Shown here one piece after another: positions 33,001 to 45,000 of a stretch of DNA of 64,000 bases. The stretch covers positions 16,452,001-16,516,000 of the forward strand of contig JALMGJ010000006.1 of the NCBI GenBank assembly GCA_023362775.1, read 5' to 3'. The position numbers were made by a program, and so were the translations under genes. The notes beneath the pieces are model-generated. The model saw only the letters and a program-made list of their open reading frames with translations. It did not search any database and was not told where the DNA came from. Within the stretch, counting starts at the first letter, position 1, and the number at the start of each line of letters is the position of its first letter. This DNA is from Charina bottae. Its lineage: Eukaryota > Chordata > Lepidosauria > Squamata > Charinaidae.

Positions 33001-36000
33001 AAATAATTCCTGGCTGAAACAGATATGGGAAAATAGATGCATCCCATCTTAAAATAATTTTTTCTGGTGCTTTAGCTGCTGTGCCTATGTTCTTGAATTT
33101 TCCTTCTATTCTTCCAAAGTGATAAAGATTGCCTTTTTTTTAGACAGAATATGGGGTGATGGGGATCCAATTGTGTGTTCATATTTTTTTTCAAAAAGAC
33201 TCAGTTACATTGCTCATGCTAAGGAGGAATGATTCACCACCTTTTCTGAGAGTGTAAGTGATCATTGTGTTTGAGGCTGAATTGGAAATTTCTCCCCCAA
33301 TCATACAGATCAGTGATCTAGACTGTAATTGGGAGTGAAGTACAGAGAATGTAGTCCTGCTCATTTGTTGAACAATTTGGAGTAAAATGGTCCATTGCTA
33401 TAGGCCTGAAATACTTTGTTTTGAAAGTGAGTATAAAGTAGTCTATGAAATGGGTCTCAGTGATGGGTAGCTATACAAGATTATCCTTTTTTTCAGAGTC
33501 TGATACTTAATAATTCATTTATTTGTAGCTGAAAGAAGTGTTAAGACTGAAAACAATCTTCTGGTCCTTATACTTTTCAGGCATAGCCAAACTATGAAGG
33601 AAGGAATGAGCAATGGAAATACTAGAAGATGACTTCAGTATAAAGGACAATCTAACAAGCAAATGGAAAAATTGAACTTAGGATTGGATGTCTAATGTTA
33701 TTTCCTCTATGCCAAAGGGAATTTTTTCTCTTCTCTTGCTAGAATGATACTTACTATGTGCCCAGAATGGGATACACAGCTGGGCATTCCACCATAGTGA
33801 TGTGAGTGCACAAAGCCTCGGCCATTAGAAGATGCCATCTTTCCAGAGAGTTGAACAGAATGGCTACTTGAATCTTCTGCTGAGAAAGAGAAGGAAAAGG
33901 AGGAAGAAATGGGAACACGATGTTTTGCCTTATGAGGTGGAAGTTTTCCTCCATTTTGTACATGTGGTTGTTTTCTGCCAGATCCTTCAGAATCTTTGGA
34001 TCGGGTCCAAACATTTCCTGTACTGGAACGTATGGTCCGACGGTTTCTTTTCTCTCGCTTCCCATCCTCTCTGATCCAAAACTCATCATCTGTGTCCCCA
34101 TCTTCTCCAGGGAAGTGCTTCATCATTGCCCGATGGAAGCATCTCTCTAAGTTATAAGCCATTTTAGTGTATTCTGTGTTTAAACAAGCAAATGAAAGAA
34201 AGTCACATAGGTACAAGCTTTCTCAGTGTTGACATTTCTTTCCTAATTAGATATTACATTCAGAATCTAGATTATTCTCTATTTGTACTATTAATTGGGA
34301 GGAAAAATAAAGACTAACGCCTGGTGAAAGGCCATTAGGAATAACAGGAGTTCACAATGAACAGGAGATACACATTTATTACCACCACAGTTCCCAATCC
34401 TTTTTCTAATAGTAAGTCTAATAGTAAGTTTCCTATTTCTACTCAGTATTTGTTTTACTTTCTGCCATGCTATCCCACACCATAGATATCAGCTAGAGAG
34501 AAAAATTACTTTTGAAAGTAGTCTGTTTTTATATTGTATGTACAAAATGCATATTTTATTTTTTTTTCATATATTTATTGTGAATGAATAATTATGGGCT
34601 TTCTCCTCTAATCCTATTTATGTCTAAGAGAGGTTTGAAAATATATGGGCTGTTTTCCAAGTTACTTGTATCAAACTGAGATAACTTGCATTCCTACATT
34701 CTTACCACTATTTTCACCATTGTATTTAAGGCAGTTCCTGAACATAGTTTTCATGTCACCCAGAAATTCTTCCTTGGTATAGTATTGGCCTCCATTTAGC
34801 TTCTTCTCCATACTGGAAATATCCATAGGAGCCTGAAAATAGCATAATAGATTTTGAAATATATATCCTGATATTATCATTATGGTAGGTTCCAATCCAT
34901 TTAAAAGAAGATTTGTTCTTTACCTTAATGATCTGGTAGTAATTTGGGGCATATGATTCATCAACTGGCTCTAGGAATGGCCAGGAGTCCTTGTGAGCTT
35001 TTACCACATCTAAAACTGTCAGGAAATAAAACGGAGTAAAGTGTTACTCATACAATCAGGAAGCCAATATTTTATGAATAAAGAGATTTTCAAAAGCTAG
35101 AGTTGAAACTGACCTTTGTACATGGCAGTGAATTCATCATCCAATTCAAAGCTGTGAAGGTGAAATGCAAAAATGAATACAAAGTCTCTCAAACCTCGTC
35201 TTTCTGTCAACTCTGGAACTTGGTCAAAATTTAAGCATTAAAATTCAACTCCAGCAACTACAATCTCCTTTTCAATTCATATAATTCCATTCATTTTTAA
35301 TTCTTATAATAATATATTTTCTGTAACTTCCCTTCCTGTCTCTTTCTTTTTTCTTAAACATTTTGGATAAGAATATAAACCATGAAAAATGAAAGATGTA
35401 TAAAAGAATAAGAGAGTAAAAATACAATTAGTAAAATACAAATAAGTAAACATGGAGTCTAAAATATCATAGAAGTTAGTTTTTCAATATATCCTTAATT
35501 ACTTATAAAGTTATGACATTCTTTCCTGTCTCTAATACAAGAAGTGACAATTGTTTTATAGATAGGGATTAAATGTTTGTATTTGTACACAATGTAATGT
35601 AATATACTTACAAGTCCTTGGTCCTCTTCTCCTCCCTAGCTGGTGAACCGGGATCTAAATGGGAAAGCTCAAGGGGAAGCTCCTTTCCCTGGGCCAGCAG
35701 CCACGCCCGCTCTTCTCGAAGTTGCCTTCTCTTGGCTCGTTCTGCTCATGGAGAATAAAGTCATTACATTCCTAAAGAAGCTTTCTTGCACAAAAATCCA
35801 AGGGGCTGCTCAACTGTGGGAAGGCAATTTTAGGATTAACGTAATTTTCTTTCTTTTATTCCTATTGAAAAAAGTGTACAAAATAATATATACTATTTGA
35901 AACTTCTCAATATGGAATAAGGAGATATCTTAAAAGGACGATAAAAAGTGAATGCGGGAACATGATTAAAACTGGACAATTTACTCTTAGCAGTGAAAAA

Positions 36001-39000
36001 ATGTTAAAATTCTTCTGATGTCTCCTGGTGCACAAAGGAAGCGTATTTTGATCTAACCACTGCTATACTGAGAATGGCCCAGGAAAAATCCCGTGAATAC
36101 AGAGAAGGCAATGAGGTAATACTCTGCCAGTAAAACAAAGAAGTACAGAAGTTGAGTGTCTGTTTCGTCTTTCTACCCTCACACCTTCAACATAAATGGT
36201 TGAAAGTCTACTTTCTTCCACCCATGACAGATGTTTTCAAACTCAATTCAAGCTCTCTTTTTAAAAATGGTGCACATTTTATTTTACTAAGATGATCCAC
36301 GTGCCTTCAACAGCCTTAACTTTCTCCTCCATTTCTCGTTTCCTCTCCTCCTTCAGCATTTGTTCCTGTTCCTTCTTCTGTACTGCCAAAAGGATCTGAC
36401 GTTCTTCCTCTTCTTCTCGACGTCTCTGCTTCTCCATTCTACTAAACACGACTGGGGTCACCTGAAGAAAGTGATACATCCATTCAGCTATTTAATTGAT
36501 TCTTATTTTGTTGCTGTCCAAAGAGGTGGTGGTGAGGTATATAGTTCTCATAATTTTATCCTATAAAGATAAAAACTATAAGGAAGGTTAGATATTAATA
36601 TACCCAAAATGAGGTCCAAAGCACCTCGAAGCCACTTTTGCCCATACACCCTAAGCCAGTGCTTTCCAAAGTGCCGCCGTTGGCGACACACCAAAAGCGG
36701 CAGCGCACGTGCATGGCAGTGGTGTGCATGGCGGCGGCGGCAGTGGCGGCGGCCTCGCTAAAACGCAGAAACGCTGATGGTGCGCTTCCGCCGCCACGCA
36801 CACCCCTGTGCCGCCTCCGCGCGTGCCACCGTGCCGCCGCTTCGCAACACACTAAACTGTGTGTTGCGACACACTAAAGTGTTGCGACACACAGTTTGGA
36901 AAGCTATGCCCTAAGCCTTCAACCTTTATTTTTATTCTGTTTATAAATCAATCATGCTACAGATCATAGTCCAAAATCTGCATCTATCAACATACGTCTT
37001 ATTTTTAGAACTTCAAAGCATCAGTATAATTTACAATTGTATTTGCTACAAGGTCTGATTCTTACATCTGTGTAGTTGTTGTTGCTGTTAATAGATAGGT
37101 TGGGCCTACCACCCAAGACCTGTGAAATGGAAATGTTATTGTCCGGGATTGGCTGTAAATCATTGACCATGCATTTGAACGGATTGTTTCTGCTGTTTCT
37201 TTTCTAAATCTCTTTTGTCCATGGAAATTAGCTCTCTTGGTCTATTTTTAAGTTTACTGGATGGGTATTGCACTTTAGGAAATGGCTGATGTAAATGTGT
37301 ATTATTAGTATGTTAGATGGGTCTGAGCAGATGATACTGTAATGAATGTTTGGCTATAGATTTTGCCATGCATTTGTATAGAAGCTGGAAGCATGAAGTA
37401 TAGGCAGTGTTCATTTGGTTTCCTGTGTAAGGTGGCACTTAAATGTCCATTCATTGTATAGTTTCATGGCAATAACCATAAAATTAAGCTATTGCATGAA
37501 TAGGTCTAGTTTTAGCTTGATGGTAGGATGGAAATAAAGTTTTGATGGAATTATGCCAAAGCCTCTTGTATTTGAGTCCAAATAATGAAGACTTTGTAAG
37601 TAGCTTTAAAATCTCCCCACAAACAGCTTCTGCCAATTTGATTTTAGATGGAATGTTTCTTCCATATATATTATATAGCTCTGCATGTTTAGCCTGTGCA
37701 CATTCTGCTGAATGATCAGAAAGAGCCAGGGCAGTTGCACCACGCCCATCCCAGCTCCACCAGAAGTAATCCAGAAGTGCAACCAATGCTGTCTCTATGC
37801 TATGTCTTGATCTATAACCCGACTAAAACAGGTCCAGACAAGAAGGTAAGGCTGGAGCCTGGATGAAAATTGTTCAGAACTATTGGATCTAGTTATGATT
37901 CCTTAAGGAGGTTATCTGAGGGACCGCCTCATCCCCATCACAATGTCCTGTCCTACCCGATCTTGCAGAGAGGGCATGCTGCGGACCCCCTCTATGAAAG
38001 AGCTCCATCTAGCGGGGTCTAGGAGGTGAGCCTTCTCTGCAGCGGCACCTGCCCTATGGAACAATCTCCCCCCAGAGATAAGACAGGCCCCTTCACTCCT
38101 GGACTTCAGAAAAAAATTGAAAACCTGGCTCTGTGATCTCGCCTGGGGCAAGAGGGAAAGTGGTCAAGCTTGGGGATGGCTGATTTTTTAGAGCCGCCCC
38201 AAATATTTTAAATATGTTCAGTGTCACTGCGAACCACCTGCCACTTGGTTTTAATTTAAATTATATTTATTGCACTTGTATTTTATTGTGTTTTTATTGT
38301 ATTTTATTGTTATTGTTAGGGGCGTGGTGGCTCAGCGGGTAAGACGCCAGGCTTGTCAATCGGAAGATCGCAAGTTCAGAGGTTCGAATCCCTAGCCCTG
38401 CGTGTGGAGTGAGCTCCCGCACTAGCTCTAGCTCTTGCCAACCTAGCAATTCGAAAGCATGCAAATGCAAGTAGATGAATAGGTACCACTTTGGTGGGTA
38501 GGTAACAGTGTTCCGCGTGTGTCATGCCAGCCACATGACCGCGGAAGCGTCTTCGGACAACGCTGGCTCTTCAGCTAACAAACGGAGATGAGCACCGGCC
38601 CCTAGAGTCAGACACGACTGCACAAATGTGCGGGGGGAACCTTTACCTTTACTATTGTTATAGCTGTGAACCGCCCAGAGTCCCTCCTTGAGGGGGAGAT
38701 GGGCGGTCATAGGAATTAAATAAATAAATAAATAAATAAAGCCATCTTCTTCAAGGCTGATGGAACCACCCCCTCCCTCAATGAAGTCAATATATTGCAT
38801 GGACCTGACCACATGTCACCTCCTGGAAGGCCTTCATAAGCCAGGAGGGACATCTAGTAAACAGATGGTTGGGTTAACAGTCCTGAGTATCTTGTTCACT
38901 TTCTCAGAAGTTACAGATTCAAACTCATCCCAGGAATCATGCAAGACCATAATTCCATCATCTTGACATGACTTGACCAATCAGATTATCTGCCAAATGG

Positions 39001-42000
39001 CTAGAATATTCTTCACAGAGGCCCTGCAGATGGTCCTGTGATTCTTTTCTCCCCAATAAGGAACAAGTCACTTTTGAAGAAGGTCTCTGGGTGGCTATTG
39101 GCAGATGTGAGTCAGTTCTCAGAGAACCAAGGAGTACCCCAGATTAATGCACAGTGAACAGCCACAGAGGAGTAATCCGATCCAAGGCCCTTGTCGTGTG
39201 CCCATTTAAAGCAGTGACTAAGACCTTAGTCAAACTGCCTTGTTATCTTCCGCCTGTTCTGCCGTTGAGGACTTTCTTCACAAAAAATCACAAAAAACAC
39301 AAAAAATCTGGATGAGGGAGGAGATTCCAGCAGACTTTAGGGATGCCATAATTATCACTCTCTTTAAAAAGGGTGATAGAACAGACTGTGGAAACTATCG
39401 AGGCATCTCCCTTCTAGCCACAGCAGGCAAAATCCTGGCAAAGATCATTGCAAACCGTCTCCTATCTGTATCAGAAGACATCCTCCCTGAAACGCAAAAT
39501 GGCTTCCGCCCTTCCAGGGGAACAGTGGATATGATCTTCACTGCACGACAGCTTCAAGAAAAATGCAAGGAGCAAAACCGCCCTCTGTACATGGCGTTTA
39601 TTGATCTGACTAAAGCTTTTGATACTGTAAATCGTACTGCTCTCTGGACCATCCTTCTGAAAATCGGATGCCCTGATAAATTTGTGAACATCTTGCGATT
39701 ACTCCATGATGACATGATGGCAACAATCCTGAATAACAATGGCTCTCAAAGCGATCCATTTAAAGTGGAATCCGGCGTTAAACAGGGATGTGTTATTGCT
39801 CCAACCTTATTTGCTATCTTCATCGCTATGATTATGCACCTTGTTGAAGAGAAACTTCCTACTGGTGTAGAAATTATATATCGAACAGATGGAAAGCTTT
39901 TTAATCTTAGTAGGCTGAAAGCAAAAAATAAGGTAATTGCAACTTCTGTTATAGAACTTCAATATGCTGATGATAACGTAGTCTGTGCACACTCCGAGGA
40001 AGATCTTCAAACTATCCTAAACATCTTTGCAGAAGCATATGAAAAACTCGGCCTCTCGATTAACATTAAAAAAACCAAAGTGCTTTACCAGCAAGTTCGA
40101 ACCAATCCCTCCGCAGCGCCATCAATCCAGCTTAAAGGTGTGTCACTAGAAAATGTCGATCACTTTTCTTATCTCGGCAGCCATCTATCTACAAAAGCCG
40201 ACATCGACGCTGAAATTCAGCATCGCCTGAGCTCTGCGAGTGTAGCTTTCTCCCGAATGAAGCGTAGAGTGTTTGAGGATCGGGACATTCGCAGGGAGAC
40301 CAAAATGCTTGTTTACAAAGCCATTGTACTACCAACCCTTCTGTACGCCTGTGAAACATGGACCCTCTACAAACGCCACCTCCAACTTCTTGAAAGATTC
40401 CATCAACGCTGCCTCCGAAAAATTCTGCAAATTACTTGGGAAGATAGGCGGACTAATGTTAGCGTATTAGAAGAAGCGAAAACCACCAGCATTGAAACAA
40501 TGATCATCCAACATCAACTTCGCTGGACCGGTCATGTTGTTCGAATGCCTGACCATCGTCTTCCAAAGCAGCTACTTTACTCCCAACTTAAGAATGGAAA
40601 ACGGAATATTGGTGGACAGCAAAAGAGATTCAAAGATACTCTCAAAGTTAATTTAAAAAAATGTAATATCAGCATTGAGAACTGGGAAGCCCTAACTCAT
40701 GAGCGTTTCAATTGGAGGTCATCCTTTATTAATGGCGCTATGGACTTTGAAGAAACACGAGTACAGGGCGAAAAGGATAAAAGAGCTAAAAGGAAGGCAC
40801 GTCAGGCAGACCCTCATCATGACCGTCTCCCACCCGGAAACCTATGCCCTCATTGTGGGAGGTTGTGCGGATCCAAAATTGGCCTTTACAGCCACTTACG
40901 GATCCACCGTTAAAATTTTACCTTTGGAAGACAATCTTACTCGGCTACGAGTGATCGCCAATGAATGAAGTCAAACTGCCCATCAGATCCTAAGGGAATA
41001 CCCCAAATTCCCTCTCTGTCAGGGTCCATTTATTATTACTCACCTGGGGTGGATCATTCTAATAGATTCTCCTTCCTTGTGTCCTCTACCACCAGATCAC
41101 AACACAACTACTCTGAGACAAAAACCAGATCTAACATGCAACCTCCAGCATGTGTCAGGCCTTCAATAATTTGAGTAAGCTCCATGGTTGCCAAGAACTA
41201 CTGATCTGGTCCAGACTAAATGTTACATTGGGGGGAGAGGGGGGAAGCAAGTTAATGTCCTCCAAAAATATAACCTAAGATACTCCACTGCCCATCCAGT
41301 GACAGAATCAAGACACCAAGCAGGGAAGTCAGTGAGCAGTAGGAAGGCTGGTACAGCAGCAACACCAACTGCTCCCTAGAGCCCAGCTTAAACCAAAGGG
41401 TATCATATCTGGTTATCGGTAATTCTTGTACATTTAATTATATCTCCCAGACTTGCCCATTAAGAAAGACTATCTTAAATTTGCTATCCTGCATCTATTA
41501 TATTTGAACAACTATTATTATGTTCTAAAATTTGAATTTCAAACAAAAGTAACATGCTTTTTATTGGAATACACTGGAATACACTTTTATTGGAATACAC
41601 TACATTGGAATACACTAAACATGCTTTTTATTGGAATACACTGGAAAACCAATTGATGTTTATACTATTTTGAAAAAGATCCTAAACTATCAGATCCAAT
41701 ATTCAGTGGTACCCACTGACCCTTCTCTGTCACTAAAGGCAGTTGGGGCTGGTATAGCAGTTTCAGTACTATGTCAAGAAAGATTACCAGATTTCAGTGA
41801 TCCATGGTTTGAAAATGAGTTATAGACAGCAGGGTCTTTGAAAACAGTGCAGGAACTTCAAGTATTCAGAACGTGGCAACAAATGTATGACCAGGGTACA
41901 GGTATTATTAACTATAGTATGTCACTGGCAAATTGCTGGTTTTGAATGGTAAAGCTCTTTAGAGTTTGGGTCTTGATATATCCTTCCTTTTTGTATCCAC

Positions 42001-45000
42001 TCATACTGGAAGATCATGAATCCTCTCGTATGATTTCCTTGCCAAATGGGATGGATATTCTAAAAGGCCTTTTCAGGAGTATCACTGTATTTATAGAATG
42101 TCTTCTAGAGAGATCCAGTTAGTATCAAAATTTCAATGTGGTTTTGATTCATCATTTTTTCTGGCCTTTTAAATGATGCTGTGGTTCTAAATAAAGTTGT
42201 AGTTATATGCTCTTATTCTTTTGCTCTGCTGTAGTTACTCTGCTTGAGTTGCTCTTAATTTTTTTTAAATGCTGTATATTATTCTATTCTATTCTATTTA
42301 TTTTTCTTTAAATTTACTGTTTTGTCTGCTGGGGTGGCCTATACATAGCATAAAATAAAGAAAACACATTGTGCTAGGCCTTCCCATTCTCAAGAGATTC
42401 CATACCTCTTGCTGTATTGGCTTGATGTTTTGACTATCAGACATCCACCTGGGAGTAAACTCGGTCTCCTGGAGACGCTTCTCCTAAAAAGCAGTGAAGT
42501 TAAGAGTAGATCAGCAAAGTCCATGCTACAGTTTGTTACAGAACTCTAGAGTATACAAATAACTTCAAAATTCAATCCTTGTCTATCAGAAACGACAGGT
42601 CTGAATTGTTGGGGCTGTTTTTAAAAATGACATTAAGAACAGTAACCCACTACTGCAGAGCTTTCCAAACTGTGTGTCGTGACACGTTAGTGTGTCGGCT
42701 GCAGTGTCTGGGTATGTCTCGGCTGCTGCTGCCTCCGAGCCCTGCCAGGATTCCACGCAGGTCCTAGTGCCTGCCTTGTGCCCTGCTGTAAGAGTGTGTC
42801 ACAAAATGATGCCCTGCTGTAAGAGTGTGTCGCGAAATGATGCATGTCTAAAAAGTGTGTCACCAACATGAAAAGTTCAGAAAGCTCTGCACTACTGTAT
42901 ACTCTTACTGTGAGTACCTCACTAAGATCTTAGGCAAAGGTGCGTTTTTCTTATCTCTCCAGCCATAGTACTTGTTGGCTGATTTTTTAAACCAGATCAA
43001 GAACAGAGTCCAAAATACCACAGGTTCAAAATGTTGCTGAGATTGGCAAGTATCTTCCACAGCTAATATGCACCAAGATACCCTGCAGTCCAACCATATG
43101 CAGTCCAGCAAAGGAGATTGTTACCTTGTCGTGGTGCTGGAGCTTGAGCACCTCAATGAAACCATGAGCTAAACCGTGAAGGGACACCCAAGACGGGAAG
43201 GTCGTGGCAGAGAGGTCAGACTAAATACGATCCCTGGGGAGGGTAATGGCAACCCACCCCAGTATTCTTGCCGTGAAAACTAAATGGATCAGTACAACCA
43301 GAGATATGTTGGTATACTATTGGAAGATGGGACTCCCAGGTGGAAAGATGGTCAAAATGCTACTGGGGAGGAACAGAGGATAAGTTCAACTAGCCAACTA
43401 ACATCACTAGATGTGATGACGCAGCTAGCTCAAAGCCGAAAGGACGGCTAGCGGCCGACGGTGCTGGTGGTGAACGACGAATCCGATGTTCTAAAGATCA
43501 ACACACCATAGGAACCTGGAATGTATGATCTATGAGCCAGGGCAAATTGGATGTGGTTATTGGTGAGATGTCAAGATTAAATATAGACATTTTAGGTGTC
43601 AGTGAACTGAAATGGACTGGAATGGGCCACTTCACATCAGATGACCACCAGATCTACTACTGTGGACAAGAGGACCACAGAAGAAATGGAGTAGCCTTCA
43701 TAATTAATAATAAAGTGGCTAAAGCAGTGCTTGGATACAATCCAAAAAACGATAGAATGATCTCAATTCAAATTCAGGGTAAGCCATTTAACATCACAGT
43801 GATCCAAATATACGCCCCAACCACAGATGCTGAAGAAGCAGAAGTAGATCAGTTCTATGAGGATCTGCAGCACCTACTGGATAATACACCAAAAAGAGAT
43901 GTTATTTTCATTACAGGAGACTGGAATGCTAAGGTGGGTAGTCAGACGACACCTGGAATTACAGGCAAGCATGGTCTGGGAGAACAAAATGAAGCAGGAC
44001 ATAGGCTGATAGAATTTTGCCAAGACAACTCACTGTGCATAACAAACACTCTCTTCCAACAACCTAAAAGACGACTTTATACATGGACTTCACCAGATGG
44101 TCGACACCGAAATCAGATTGACTACATCCTTTGCAGCCAAAGGTGGCGGACATCTATACAGTCGGTAAAAACAAGACCTGGAGCTGACTGTAGTTCAGAT
44201 CACGAACTTCTTATTGCAAAATTTAGAATCAGACTAAAGAGAATAGGGAAGACCCACAGATCAGTTATATATGAGCTCACTAATATTCCTAAGGAATATG
44301 CAGTGGAGGTGAAGAATAGATTTCAGGGACTAGATTTAGTAGATAGGGTCCCGGAAGAACTATGGACAGAAGTTCGCAACATTGTTCAGGAGGTGGCAAC
44401 AAAAAACGTCCCAAAGAAAAAGAAAACCAAGAAGGCAAGATGGCTGTCTGCTGAGACACTGGAAGTAGCCCAAGAAAGAAGGAAAGCAAAAGGCAACAGT
44501 GATAGGGGGAGATATGCCCAATTAAATGCAAAATTCCAGAGGTTAGCCAGAAGAGATAAGGAATTATTTTTAAAGAAGCAATGTGCAGAAGTGGAAGAAG
44601 ACAATAGAATAGGAAGGACAAGAGACCTCTTCCAGAAAATTAGAAACATCGGAAGTAAATTCCAGGCAAAAATGGGTATGATCAAAAACAAAGATGGTAA
44701 GGACCTAACAGAAGCAGAAGAGATAAAGAAAAGGTGGCAAGAATATACGGAAGATCTATATAGGAAGGATAATAATATTGGAGATAGCTTTGACGGTGTG
44801 GTCAGTGAGTTAGAGCCAGACATCCTGAAGAGTGAGGTTGAATGGGCCTTAAGAAGCATTGCTAATAACAAGGCAGCAGGAGACGACGGTATCCCAGCTG
44901 AACTGTTTAAAATCTTGCAAGATGATGCTGTCAAGCTGATGCATGCCATATGCCAGCAAATTTGGAAAACACAAGAATGGCCATCAGATTGGGAAAAATC

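Noticed and set aside
38319..38420. Possible tRNA gene (A and B boxes present)
   Set aside because: The cloverleaf is not complete and the sequence continues as a SINE with direct repeats. The same applies at 15.7, 32.5, 48.1 and 61.4 kb.
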